This document shows, piece by piece, positions 41,659 to 50,521 of a DNA stretch of 64,000 nt. The DNA comes from Amycolatopsis oliviviridis (lineage in GTDB: Bacteria; Actinomycetota; Actinomycetes; Mycobacteriales; Pseudonocardiaceae). Made by a program: the position numbers and the translations under genes. Under the pieces are notes generated by a model. The model ran no database searches. It was given only the letters and a program-made list of their open reading frames with translations, and was not told the origin of the DNA. Position 1 is the stretch's first letter, and every line of letters starts with the position of its first letter. The DNA is taken from contig NZ_BNAY01000001.1 of the NCBI RefSeq assembly GCF_014654365.1, positions 434,001-498,000 of the forward strand, written 5' to 3'.

Positions 41659-42843
41659 ATGTCTCTTCCCCTTGCCCGTCGTATGGACGGTGTCACCAGT
41701 TCTCCCGTGCGCGACCTGCTCGCGCTCACCGCCCGCCCGGGCGTGATCTCCTTCGCCGGCGGCATGCCCGCGCCGGAACTGTTCGATGTGGACGGCCTCC
41801 GTGCCGCCTTCGACCGCGCGCTCGACGGCGAGCCCGGCCGCCGCGCACTGCAATACTCGCCAACCGAGGGGAATCCGCGGTTGCGTGGGCTGCTCGCGGA
41901 CCGGCTGTCCGATCGCGGGCTCCCGACCACTGTGGACGATCTGCTGATCACCACGGGTTCCCAGCAGGGCCTGCAATTGCTGAGTACCGCGTTGCTCGAT
42001 CCCGGCGCCACCGTGCTGGTCGAGGAACCGGTGTACCTGTCCGCGTTGCAGTGCTTCCAGCTCGCCGAGGCGAGGATCGTGCCCGTTCCCGGTGACGCGG
42101 AAGGGATCGACCCGGCCGCCTTGGACGAGATCGCGGCCAGGGAACGGCCCGCGCTGCTGTACCTCGTCCCGACGTTCTCGAATCCGTCCGGCCGCACGAT
42201 CAGCCCCGATCGACGTCGTGCGCTCGCGGAAGTCATCGCGCGCCACGGTTTCTGGCTCGTGGAGGACGATCCGTACCACGAGCTGCGGTATCGCGGTGAA
42301 CGCGAAGAGCCGATGTCGGCCCATCCGGAACTCGCCGAGCGCGCGATCTACCTCGGCAGCTTCTCGAAGGTGATCGCCCCGGGGATGCGGCTGGGCTGGC
42401 TCCGCGCGCCGGCCGAACTCCTGCGCCGCGTCGCGATCCTCAAGCAGGCGAACGATCTGCACACCTCGACCGTCGATCAGGCGGCCGCGGCCGAGTACCT
42501 GGCCGCCGCGGATCTCGATACGCACGTCCGGACACTGTGCGCGACCTACCGGCTGCGCCGGGACGCGATGCTGGCCGAACTGCCCGCGATCACACCGTCC
42601 GGGACCACCTGGACCGACCCTGACGGCGGGATGTTCGTCTGGGTCACCCTTCCCGGCGGGGCGGACACGGATCTGCTGCTTCCCGAGGCGTTGCGCCATG
42701 ACGTCGCCTTCGTGCCCGGTTCGGCGTTCCAGGTGGGGGAGCCGGACCGGTCGGCGTTACGGCTCTCGTTCGCCACGCACGCGCCGGAGACGATCGCCGA
42801 AGGATTGCGGCGGCTGGGAAAGGCCCTGTCCGCGTCGGTCTAG
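41659..42843 (+). CDS. PLP-dependent aminotransferase (class I, MocR/LysN type)
   Basis: 394-residue aminotransferase. The N-terminus is ISFAGGMPAPELFD, and the substrate-side motif is LQYSPTEGNPRLRGLLADRL. The PLP lysine is Lys237 in SFSKVIAPGMRLGW; VEDDPYHELRY holds the PLP-binding Asp and Tyr. The form is that of 2-aminoadipate or broad aromatic/branched aminotransferases related to MocR output domains; no DNA-binding domain is attached. ATG at 41659 with CGAGGAG. Its stop shares CTAG with the convergent GntR gene. Confidence 0.9.
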   Translation: MSLPLARRMDGVTSSPVRDLLALTARPGVISFAGGMPAPELFDVDGLRAAFDRALDGEPGRRALQYSPTEGNPRLRGLLADRLSDRGLPTTVDDLLITTGSQQGLQLLSTALLDPGATVLVEEPVYLSALQCFQLAEARIVPVPGDAEGIDPAALDEIAARERPALLYLVPTFSNPSGRTISPDRRRALAEVIARHGFWLVEDDPYHELRYRGEREEPMSAHPELAERAIYLGSFSKVIAPGMRLGWLRAPAELLRRVAILKQANDLHTSTVDQAAAAEYLAAADLDTHVRTLCATYRLRRDAMLAELPAITPSGTTWTDPDGGMFVWVTLPGGADTDLLLPEALRHDVAFVPGSAFQVGEPDRSALRLSFATHAPETIAEGLRRLGKALSASV

Positions 42844-43544
42844 TCGGTCTGCGGGTCCCAGGTCAGCAGGCGGACCTTGCTGACGGTCTGGACGTGCCGT
42901 CGCATCGCGTTCGCGGCCGCCTTCGGATCGCCGTCGCGGATGGCGTCGGCGATCTTCTGGTGCTGGCCCAGCGATCGCGACGGCCGTCCGGGCTGCCGCA
43001 GCGACTCGTTGCGGCTTTCCGCGATCTGCGCGTCGATCGAGCGCATGAACTCGGCGAGGAGGCTGTTGTTCGCGGCGGCGGTGATCGCTTCGTGGAACCG
43101 GCGGTCACCTTCGGCGCCGTGCCCGCCGTCGGCGATCTCGGCCGCCATGTGCGCGAGCGCGGAGTCGATCGCGGCGAGATCGGTGTCGGATCGGCGCAGC
43201 GCGGCCAGTTCCGCGAGCTTGGTCTCCATCGCCTCGCGGGCTTCGAGTACTTCCGGAAGCCGTCTGCGGCGGGCCACGAGTTCGTCGACCGGTTCTACGT
43301 CGAGGTGATCGTTGCGCAGGTACGTGCCGCCACCGTGACGGGACTCGAGCAGCCCTTGGACCTCCAGCACGACGATCGCCTGCTTGATCGAGGCGCGGCT
43401 GACCCCGAGCCGCTCGGCGAGATCGCGTTCGCTCGGGAGCTTGTCGCCCGCGTGCAGGCCGGACTCTTCGACGTGCGCCTTGATCCGCTCGACGACCTGC
43501 TCGTAGAGCTTCGCCCGGTTCAACCGGCTCAACGCCTCCGGCAC
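42840..43544 (-). CDS. GntR/FadR-family regulator of the malonate locus (MatR-like)
   Basis: 234 residues. The winged helix is YEQVVERIKAHVEESGLHAGDKLPSERDLAERLGVSRASIKQAIVVLEVQGLLESRHGGGTYL, followed by an FCD-type effector domain (LEAREAMETKLAELAALRR; RRFHEAITAAANNSLL). It is divergent from the malonate transporter gene, the place of MatR in mat operons. GTG at 43544 is preferred because GAGGGGG precedes it and because an earlier ATG at 43592 would put an operator copy inside the coding frame. It probably represses the operon and is relieved by malonate or malonyl-CoA. Confidence 0.85.
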   Translation of the reverse strand: MPEALSRLNRAKLYEQVVERIKAHVEESGLHAGDKLPSERDLAERLGVSRASIKQAIVVLEVQGLLESRHGGGTYLRNDHLDVEPVDELVARRRRLPEVLEAREAMETKLAELAALRRSDTDLAAIDSALAHMAAEIADGGHGAEGDRRFHEAITAAANNSLLAEFMRSIDAQIAESRNESLRQPGRPSRSLGQHQKIADAIRDGDPKAAANAMRRHVQTVSKVRLLTWDPQTD

Positions 43545-43570
43545 GCGATCCCCCTCGCTGACCCTGGACA

Positions 43571-43641
43571 AGTGGCTCAGCCAATTTACCACTCATGGGT
43601 TGACAGGTGGTCGCCGTCACAGGGAAAGTGGCTCAGCCACT
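43571..43641. promoter_or_regulatory. Two GntR-type operators in the divergent malonate promoter
   Basis: AGTGGCTCAGCCACT (43627-43641) is a perfect 15-bp palindrome. AGTGGCTCAGCCAAT (43571-43585) is a second copy with two changes. They are 56 bp apart centre to centre, flanking the intergenic promoter region with TTGACA at 43599-43604. They would allow cooperative repression of both gene directions. Confidence 0.8.
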
Positions 43642-43704
43642 AGTCCAGTGAGCCATCAGTTCGTCCGGCCGCTAGCCAGGGCCCCGCCGTCAAGGAGGAC
43701 GGTC

Positions 43705-44982
43705 ATGTCCGCCCAGCTGATCTCGATCCTCGTCCTCGTGGTGATCTTCGCGCTCGCCACGACCCGCTCGATCAACATGGGGGCGCTCGCCTTCGCCGGT
43801 GCGTTCCTCGTCGGCACCCTCGCCGGTGGCCTGGACACCGATGGCATCTTCGCCGGATTCCCGGGCGACATCTTCGTGGTGCTGGTGGGGGTCACCTATC
43901 TGTTCGCCATCGCCAGGGCCAACGGCACCACCGACTGGCTGGTGGCCGCGGCCGTCCGGCTGGTCGGCGGCCGGATCGCGCTCATCCCGTGGGTGATGTT
44001 CGTGGTCACCGGCGCGCTGACCGCGATCGGCGCGGTGAGCCCGGCGGCCTGCGCGATCGTCGCGCCGATCGCGCTCGGGTTCGCCGCCCGCTACAAGATC
44101 AGTCCGCTGCTCATGGGCGCGATGGTGGTGCACGGCGCGCAGGGCGGCGGGTTCTCGCCGATCAGCGTCTACGGCTCGATCGTCAACGGGATCGTCGAGC
44201 GCAACCATCTCGCGGGCAGCCCCGGCGTGCTGTTCTTCGCGAGCCTGGGCATGAACCTCGCCATCGCGGGCGTCCTCTTCGTCGTCCTCGGCGGCACCAA
44301 ACTGCGGCGCCGCCAGCTCGTCACGGCGGGCGCCGGTGGTCCGGAGACCGACGAGGAACCGCTGCCGCACGAGCAGCGTATTCCCTTGGACGGCCCCAAG
44401 ATCGTGACGCTGACCGGTCTGGTCGCGCTCGTCGTCGGCACCCTGGTGTTCGACCTCGATCCGGGCCTGACCGCGATCACCGTCGCCGTCCTGCTGAGCG
44501 TCGCGTGGCCCAAGACCAGCCGGTCCGCGGTCTCCGAGATCACCTGGCCGACCGTCCTGCTGATCTGCGGTGTGCTGACCTACGTGGCGGTGCTGAAGGA
44601 GATCGGCACGATCGACTACGTCGGCAACGCGGTCACCACCGTGGGGATCCCGCTGCTCGCGGCGCTCCTGCTCTGTTACATCGGCGGCATCGTGTCCGCG
44701 TTCGCGTCGTCGGTCGGGCTGATGGGCGCGCTCATCCCGCTCGCCGTGCCGTTCCTGGCGCAGGGCACGATCGGGCCGGTCGGCATGATCGCCGCGCTCG
44801 CGGTCTCGGCGACGATGGTGGACGTCAGCCCGTTCTCCACCAACGGCGCGCTCGTCCTCGCCAACGCGAAGGACGTCGACCGCGACAAGTTCTTCAAACA
44901 GCTTCTCGTCTACGGGGCGCTCGTGGTGGCCGTCGTGCCGCTGATCGCCTGGCTCGTGTTCGTCGTGCCCAACTGGGGCTGA
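43705..44982 (+). CDS. Malonate transporter, MatC-like (SLC13 superfamily)
   Basis: 425-residue membrane permease with about eleven hydrophobic segments. HGAQGGGFSPISVYGSIVNGIV and SATMVDVSPFSTNGALVLANA are the two inverted hairpin motifs of MatC/dicarboxylate carriers. The protein begins directly with a membrane segment (LISILVLVVIFALATTRSINMGA, MatC_N-like). ATG at 43705 with AAGGAGGA. It is first in an operon with a MatB-like synthetase, so malonate is the probable substrate. The promoter carries two GntR operators. Confidence 0.88.
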   Translation: MSAQLISILVLVVIFALATTRSINMGALAFAGAFLVGTLAGGLDTDGIFAGFPGDIFVVLVGVTYLFAIARANGTTDWLVAAAVRLVGGRIALIPWVMFVVTGALTAIGAVSPAACAIVAPIALGFAARYKISPLLMGAMVVHGAQGGGFSPISVYGSIVNGIVERNHLAGSPGVLFFASLGMNLAIAGVLFVVLGGTKLRRRQLVTAGAGGPETDEEPLPHEQRIPLDGPKIVTLTGLVALVVGTLVFDLDPGLTAITVAVLLSVAWPKTSRSAVSEITWPTVLLICGVLTYVAVLKEIGTIDYVGNAVTTVGIPLLAALLLCYIGGIVSAFASSVGLMGALIPLAVPFLAQGTIGPVGMIAALAVSATMVDVSPFSTNGALVLANAKDVDRDKFFKQLLVYGALVVAVVPLIAWLVFVVPNWG

Positions 44983-44993
44983 GGAGGAGATCC

Positions 44994-46418
44994 ATGCTGT
45001 CCGGACTGACCACCGGGAACGACCGCGTCGCCCTGCGGTTCGGTGCCGAATCCCTGACCTACGGCGAACTCGCGTCCGTCACGGGTCCGATCGCCGCCGG
45101 GCTGGCCGGCCGGACTCGGGTCGCGGTGTGGGCGACGCCGACCCTCCGGACCTGCGTCGCGATCGTCGCCGCGCTGACCGCCGGGATTCCGGTGGTACCG
45201 ATCAACCCGAAGGCCGGATCGCGCGAACTGGCGCATATCGTCGCCGACAGCGCGCCCGATCTGGTGCTGGCCGAACCGGACGCGGCGCTGCCGCCGGAAC
45301 TCGACGTGCTGCCGCGGCTTCCGGTGGAGTCGGACGTCTCGGGCACGCCGTGGCGAGGCGACGAGCCGGATCCGGAGACCCCGGCGTTCGTCATCTACAC
45401 CTCCGGGACCACCGGGCCGCCCAAGGGTGTCCTGCTCCCGCGCCGCGCGGTGGCGTCGAACCTCGACGCGCTCGCGGAGATCTGGGGCTGGACCGGCGCC
45501 GACGTCCTCGTCCACGCGCTGCCGCTCTTCCACGTGCACGGGCTGATCCTGGGCGTGGTCGGCCCGCTGCGGCGGGGCGGATCGCTCTGCCACCTCGGCC
45601 GGTTCTCCAGTGAGGCGGCCGCGAAGGAACTCGCGGGGGAGGGCACGATGCTCTTCGGCGTCCCGACGATGTACCACCGGCTGGCGGCCGACTGCGAAGC
45701 CGATCCCGCGCTGGCCGCCGGGGTGGGCGCGGCCCGGCTGCTCGTTTCGGGTTCCGCGGCCCTGCCCGCCACCGACCACGAGCGGATCACCGCCGCGACC
45801 GGGCAGCGGGTCGTCGAGCGCTACGGCATGACCGAGACGCTGATGAACTGCGGTGTCCGTGCCACCGGGGACCGGCGGCCCGGTGCGGTCGGCCCGCCGC
45901 TGCCCGGTGTCGACCTGCGGCTGGTCGACGACGACGGCGTGCCGTTCGAAGCCGTCGACGGCGAAACGGTGGGGGAGATCGAGGTCCGCGGCCCGAATCT
46001 GTTCCTCGGGTACCTGAACCGGCCGGACGCCACCGAGGCCGCGCTGCGAGACGGCTGGTTCCGGACCGGGGACATGGCCGTCCGGGACGCGGACGGCTAC
46101 GTGCGGATCGTGGGCCGCCGCGCCACCGACCTGATCAAGAGCGGCGGGTACAAGATCGGCGCGGGCGAGATCGAGAACGCGCTCCTGGACCATCCTGGGG
46201 TGGCCGAGGCGGCCGTCACCGGGGAACCGGACGACGACCTCGGCGAGCGCATCGTCGCCTGGATCGTCCCCGCCGAGGTCAAGCCGACGGCGGACGAACT
46301 CGCCGATCACGTCGCGAGCCTGTTGTCGCCGCACAAACGGCCGCGGGTGGTCCACTATCTGGAAGCGTTGCCCCGCAACGAGATGGGCAAGGTCCTCAAG
46401 CGGGCGCTCCATGGCTGA
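44994..46418 (+). CDS. matB: Malonyl-CoA synthetase, MatB-like
   Basis: 474-residue adenylate-forming acyl-CoA synthetase that would turn malonate, CoA and ATP into malonyl-CoA. AMP-binding motif VIYTSGTTGPPKGVLLPRRA; LPLFHVHGL; RYGMTETLMNCG; GYLNRPDATEAALRDGWFRTGDMA; the C-terminal Lys in RNEMGKVLKRAL. Length is shorter than acetyl-CoA synthetase, as in MatB. ATG at 44994 after GAGGAGGAGA, 11 nt beyond the transporter stop. Substrate choice rests on neighbours and overall likeness to MatB; a methylmalonyl activity is possible. Confidence 0.88.
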   Translation: MLSGLTTGNDRVALRFGAESLTYGELASVTGPIAAGLAGRTRVAVWATPTLRTCVAIVAALTAGIPVVPINPKAGSRELAHIVADSAPDLVLAEPDAALPPELDVLPRLPVESDVSGTPWRGDEPDPETPAFVIYTSGTTGPPKGVLLPRRAVASNLDALAEIWGWTGADVLVHALPLFHVHGLILGVVGPLRRGGSLCHLGRFSSEAAAKELAGEGTMLFGVPTMYHRLAADCEADPALAAGVGAARLLVSGSAALPATDHERITAATGQRVVERYGMTETLMNCGVRATGDRRPGAVGPPLPGVDLRLVDDDGVPFEAVDGETVGEIEVRGPNLFLGYLNRPDATEAALRDGWFRTGDMAVRDADGYVRIVGRRATDLIKSGGYKIGAGEIENALLDHPGVAEAAVTGEPDDDLGERIVAWIVPAEVKPTADELADHVASLLSPHKRPRVVHYLEALPRNEMGKVLKRALHG

Positions 46419-47667
46419 CCCGCTCGGCTGGGACGGCTACGCCGCCTCTTTGGCCCGGGCGAGGCAACGCACGGGCACGGCCGAGGCGGTCGTCTGCGAA
46501 CGCGCGAAGTTCGGCGTCCACGAGGTCGTGGTGATCCGGTTCGAGTTCGGCTTCCTCGGCGGCTCGGTCGGCACCGGGACCGGCGCGCTGATCGAGGGGG
46601 CGCTCGATCAGGCCCGCAAGCTCCGCTTGCCCGTCGTCTCGCTGCTGTCCACGGGCGGGACCCGGATGCAGGAGGGCGTTCCCGCCCTGCGGCAACTGCA
46701 GCGGATCGCCCGGGGTTTGGCACTGCTGCGTGGAGAAGGGCTGCCGCACATCACCGTCGCACGGCATCCGACGACCGGTGGCGTGTGGGCGTCCCTCGGC
46801 GCGGACGCGGACGTCGTCCTGGCGGTGCACGGCGCCCAGATCGGGTTCGCCGGGCGCCGCGTGCGGGAGGAGCGCTACGCCGACGATCCCGCGTACACGG
46901 CGGAAAACCAGTACGCGGCCGGGTATGTCGACGAACTGGTGACCGAGGACGCGCTCGACGGCAGGCTGGAGGCGTGGCTCGGTCTTCTGACCGGTGGCGC
47001 CCGGAACCGTCCGGCGGACCTGCCCCGGGCACTCGGCGCGCTCGACTCCGCGCGCGACGGCTGGCACGCCGTCCAGCGTGCCCGGTCGGCGGCCCGGCCT
47101 CACGCGGGCGCTTATCTCGACGACTACTTCGACACCCGCGTCACCCTCCGCGGCGGCATCGACGACGGCGTCCTCTGCGGGATCGGGAGCCGGGGAGGAC
47201 GGCCGATCGCGTACGCGGCGCAGACCGGGACCGCGACCACACCCGGCGGCTTCCGGACGGCGACCCGGCTGATCCGCCTCGGCGACCGGCTCGGACTGCC
47301 GGTGCTGACACTCGTCGACACCCCGGGAGCGGCCGCCGATCCGGCCGCGGAGGCGGCCGGGGCCGGGAACGCGATCGCCGAACTGTTCGGCGCGGTCGCG
47401 GCGGCGGACGTGCCGATCACGACGCTGGTGATCGGTGAGGGCGGTTCGGGAGGCGCGCTGGCCTTCTGTTCCGCGGACCGCGTCTGGATCGCCCCGGACG
47501 CCTGTTTCTCCGTCATCGCCCCGGAACTGGCGGCCAGGATCCTCAAACTGGGGCCCGAAGAGATCCCCGCGCTCGCCGGAAAGCTGAAGCCACGCCCCGA
47601 AGATCTGCTCGGCCTCGGTGTCGTCGACGGCATCGCGGGATCGGAACCGGTTTCCTTCGTGAGATAA
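46411..47667 (+). CDS. Carboxyltransferase, AccD-AccA (MdcD-MdcE)-like fusion
   Basis: 418 residues with two crotonase-fold halves. The N-half (to about 210) has GFLGGSVGTGTGALIEGALDQA and STGGTRMQEGVPALRQL, as in AccD or MdcD. The C-half has FRTATRLIRLGDRLGLPVLTLVDTPGA and GEGGSGGALAFCSADRVWI, as in AccA or MdcE. The AccD zinc finger (CxxC pairs) is absent. It overlaps matB by 8 nt. No biotin carrier or carboxylase is nearby. In this operon it could decarboxylate malonyl-CoA in place of MatA, or be an acyl-CoA carboxylase part; function is unresolved. Confidence 0.82.
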   Translation: MADPLGWDGYAASLARARQRTGTAEAVVCERAKFGVHEVVVIRFEFGFLGGSVGTGTGALIEGALDQARKLRLPVVSLLSTGGTRMQEGVPALRQLQRIARGLALLRGEGLPHITVARHPTTGGVWASLGADADVVLAVHGAQIGFAGRRVREERYADDPAYTAENQYAAGYVDELVTEDALDGRLEAWLGLLTGGARNRPADLPRALGALDSARDGWHAVQRARSAARPHAGAYLDDYFDTRVTLRGGIDDGVLCGIGSRGGRPIAYAAQTGTATTPGGFRTATRLIRLGDRLGLPVLTLVDTPGAAADPAAEAAGAGNAIAELFGAVAAADVPITTLVIGEGGSGGALAFCSADRVWIAPDACFSVIAPELAARILKLGPEEIPALAGKLKPRPEDLLGLGVVDGIAGSEPVSFVR

Positions 47668-47677
47668 GGGGTTCGAA

Positions 47678-48487
47678 ATGCTCAAGCGAATACTCGTCGC
47701 AGCCACGCTCGCCCTCCTGATCGCCCCACCGGCCCAAGCCGGCGAAGCCGCCCGCTATGTCGCGATGGGCAGTTCGTTCGCGGCGGGACCGGGAATCCCG
47801 CCGCAGCAGCCGGGGACACCGGCCGCGTGCGGACGTTCGGCGAAGAACTACGCGAGCCTCGTCGCCGCGAGACGCGGGCTCGCCCTCACCGACGTCACCT
47901 GCAGCGGCGCGACCACCGCGAACATCCTCACCACCGGACAGGCCGGTCAGCCACCGCAGATCGAGGCCGTCACGCCGGACACCCGGCTCGTGACGGTCAC
48001 CATCGGCGGCAACGACGTCGGCTACGTCGGCAGCCTGTTCACCTACGGCTGCCAGAACACCGGCGGCGCGAACTGCGGCCAGGTCGATCAGAACGCCGTC
48101 CGCGCGGCGCTCAGCACCGTGCATCAGAAGATCGGCGCCGTCGTCGCCGCGGTCCACCAGCGTGCACCGCGGGCACGGGTGCTGGTCGCCGACTACCTGA
48201 CGATCGTCCCGCGCACCCGGCCCGCTTGTGACGGCGTGCCGCTCACCCCGGAGCAGCTGGCGTTCGAAAACGAGGTCGCGGACCGGCTCGCCGCGGCGAC
48301 CCGGCGGGCGGCCCGCGAGGAGCGAGCCACGCTGGTCCCGGCGGCCGCCGCCAGCGCGAACCACGACGGCTGCGCGACCGTTCCCTGGATGGAGCGGTAC
48401 TCGACCGCTCAGGGACGGGTGCCGTACCACCCGAACGAAGCCGGGATGGCGGCCGTCGCGAGCCTGGTCACGGCAAGGATTCCGTAG
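47678..48487 (+). CDS. Secreted SGNH/GDSL lipase-esterase
   Basis: 269 residues. Signal peptide cleaved after AQA (about residue 21). SGNH blocks are visible: GSS with Ser33 (AMGSSFAAG, GDS-like), Gly in CSGATT, GGND (TIGGNDVGYVG) and His in YHPNEAGM, with Asp three residues before absent or replaced. Six Cys suit disulfides. The form matches actinobacterial SEST-type lipases. It starts 10 nt after the carboxyltransferase stop and may be in the same transcript, though its export suggests a separate role. It overlaps the convergent GlxA-type gene by 20 nt. Confidence 0.9.
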   Translation: MLKRILVAATLALLIAPPAQAGEAARYVAMGSSFAAGPGIPPQQPGTPAACGRSAKNYASLVAARRGLALTDVTCSGATTANILTTGQAGQPPQIEAVTPDTRLVTVTIGGNDVGYVGSLFTYGCQNTGGANCGQVDQNAVRAALSTVHQKIGAVVAAVHQRAPRARVLVADYLTIVPRTRPACDGVPLTPEQLAFENEVADRLAAATRRAAREERATLVPAAAASANHDGCATVPWMERYSTAQGRVPYHPNEAGMAAVASLVTARIP

Positions 48488-49418
48488 CCGCGCGGAAGGT
48501 GCGGCGGTAGCTGTCCGGCGGTACCCCGACGGTCCGGTTGAAATGCCGCCGCAAGGTGGCGGCGCTGCCCATCCCGGTGGCCTCCGCGATCAGGTCGACG
48601 CTGTCGTCGGTGCGCTCCAGGAGTTCCTGCGCCCGGCGGATGCGCTGGTTCAGCAGCCAGCGCAGCGGGGTGGTCCCGGTCGCCGACCGGAAGTGCCGGG
48701 CCAGGTTGCGGGAACTCATGTTGGCGCGCCGGGCGAGGTCCTCGACGGTCAGCGGCCGGTCCAGCCGTTCGGTGATCCAGGGGAGCAGACCGCCGAGCGG
48801 ATGGTCGTCCTGCTCGGGCACCGGGGCGGTGACGAACTGGGCCTGCCCGCCCGCGCGGTGCGGCGGGACGACCAGGCGGCGGGCGACGGTGTTCGCGACC
48901 GCCGAGCCGTGGTCGGAGCGGACCAGATGCAGGCACAGGTCCATCGCGGCGGCCTTGCCCGCCGAGGTGAGCACGCTGCCGTTGTCGACGTAGAGGACGT
49001 CCGGATCGACCTCGACCAGCGGATGGCGGGCGGCGAGGACGTCGGTGTGCGCCCAGTGCGTGGTCGCGCGGCGGCCGTCGAGCAGACCGGCGGCCGCCAG
49101 CACGAACGCGCCCGTGCAGAGGGACGCCACCCGCGCGCCGGCTTCATGGGCGGCGCGGACGGCGTCGACGAGGTCGGCGGGCGGATCGACGTCGATGTCC
49201 GCCCAGCCTGGGACGATGACGGTGTCCGCGCGCGCGAGATGGCCGAGCCCGTGATCCGGTTCGAGGAGGAACCGGCCGACCTTCACCGGCGCCGGACCGC
49301 AGACACTGAGTTCGTACCGGGAACCGAATCCCGGCAAGGGCGAGCCGAAGACCTCCTGGGCGATGGCCAGCTCGAACTGGAGCATCCCGTCCGTGGCGGC
49401 GAGGGCGACCGTACTCAT
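48468..49418 (-). CDS. GlxA-family regulator (DJ-1/PfpI plus AraC helix-turn-helix)
   Basis: 316 residues. N-terminal DJ-1/PfpI-like domain (VALAATDGMLQFELAIAQEVFG; VASLCTGAFVLAAAGLLDGRRATTHW with the Cys-containing nucleophile-elbow position) and C-terminal AraC DNA-binding domain (VEDLARRANMSSRNLARHFRSATGTTPLRWLLNQR, IAEATGMGSAATLRRHFNRTVGVPPDSYRR). Such regulators sense small metabolites. ATG at 49418 is chosen, with an alternative ATG at 49436. It is convergent with the SGNH gene and divergent from the reductase-like gene at 49520. Confidence 0.9.
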   Translation of the reverse strand: MSTVALAATDGMLQFELAIAQEVFGSPLPGFGSRYELSVCGPAPVKVGRFLLEPDHGLGHLARADTVIVPGWADIDVDPPADLVDAVRAAHEAGARVASLCTGAFVLAAAGLLDGRRATTHWAHTDVLAARHPLVEVDPDVLYVDNGSVLTSAGKAAAMDLCLHLVRSDHGSAVANTVARRLVVPPHRAGGQAQFVTAPVPEQDDHPLGGLLPWITERLDRPLTVEDLARRANMSSRNLARHFRSATGTTPLRWLLNQRIRRAQELLERTDDSVDLIAEATGMGSAATLRRHFNRTVGVPPDSYRRTFRAATESLP

Positions 49419-49519
49419 GTCCGAAAGTGTACGCATGATGGCGTTCCGGACACTGTCGGCGGACGTGTCCCGTCGCCAGGATGGTCCACAGTGGATCGGT
49501 CGAGGACAGGGAGAACCCC

Positions 49520-50521
49520 ATGGGTACGTACGACGTCGCGGTGTTCGGGGCCTACGGGCACACCGGGCGGTTCGTGGTGGAGGAGTTGCGCGCGCGAGGC
49601 TTGGGCGTGCTGGCCGTGGGCCGCGACGAGGCCAAACTCCGCGCTCTGCCCTGGGCGGACCTGGAGATCCGCCAGGCGTCGGTCGACGATCCGGCGTCCC
49701 TCGATCGTGCCTTCGCGGGCGCGGACGCGGTGATCAACGCCGCCGGTCCGTTCGCCGGCACCGCCGCGCCGGTGATCGAAGCGGCGCTGCGGGCGGGTGT
49801 CCCGTACCTGGACGTTGCCGCGGAGCTCGAAGCGAACATGGACACCTTCGCGCGATTCGGCGACCGGGCGGCGAGCGCGACGGTGATCCCGGCGATGGCG
49901 TTCTTCGGCGGCCTCGGCGACCTGATGGTCACCGCCGCCATGGGCGACTGGACGTCCGCCGACGAAGCGCACATCGCCTATGGGCTGAGCAGCTGGCACC
50001 CGACGGAAGGGACCCGTGCGGCGGGCAAGGTCTCGCGGGAGCGGCGGAGCGGGAAGCGGATCCGGTTCTCCGGCGGCCGGATCGAACACCGCGACGACGC
50101 GCTGCCGGAGTCGGACTGGGATTTCCCCGCGCCGCTGGGGACCCGCGCCGTGCTCGGCGAGTTCTCGATGGCCGACGTCGTCACCGTCCCGAGTCATCTC
50201 GACATTCCCGAAGTGGTCACGTACATGACCACGAACGCGGCCCGCGAGGTGGTGACACCCGAGACGCCGGCGCCTCCCGCGGACGGCCCGTCCGCGCAGA
50301 CGTTCGTGGTCGACGTCGTCGTGCGGTCCGGTGGCGAGGAGCGGCGGATCGTCGCACAGGGGCAGGACATCTACGCGATCACCGCGCCGCTCGTGGTGGA
50401 GGCGGTCCAGCGGGTGCTCGACGGGCGGACCAAGGCGACCGGGGTCGTCTCGGCGGGGGAGGTCTTCGACGCGGCCGACTTCCTGGCGGCGCTGGCCCCG
50501 CGGGTGACCGTCACCGGGTGA
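49520..50521 (+). CDS. Saccharopine dehydrogenase/trans-acting enoyl reductase family
   Basis: 333-residue NAD(P)-binding protein. Rossmann start YDVAVFGAYGHTGRFVVEELRARG, with VINAAGPFAGTAAPVIEAALRAGVPYLDVAAE typical of the saccharopine dehydrogenase-like/enoyl reductase group found across actinobacteria. The C-half is the mixed alpha/beta domain of the family. ATG at 49520 with CAGGGAGA. The reaction is unknown; relatives reduce lipid-linked or polyketide intermediates. Divergent from the GlxA-type gene, which could control it. Its 3' end overlaps the peptidase gene by 11 nt. Confidence 0.85.
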   Translation: MGTYDVAVFGAYGHTGRFVVEELRARGLGVLAVGRDEAKLRALPWADLEIRQASVDDPASLDRAFAGADAVINAAGPFAGTAAPVIEAALRAGVPYLDVAAELEANMDTFARFGDRAASATVIPAMAFFGGLGDLMVTAAMGDWTSADEAHIAYGLSSWHPTEGTRAAGKVSRERRSGKRIRFSGGRIEHRDDALPESDWDFPAPLGTRAVLGEFSMADVVTVPSHLDIPEVVTYMTTNAAREVVTPETPAPPADGPSAQTFVVDVVVRSGGEERRIVAQGQDIYAITAPLVVEAVQRVLDGRTKATGVVSAGEVFDAADFLAALAPRVTVTG

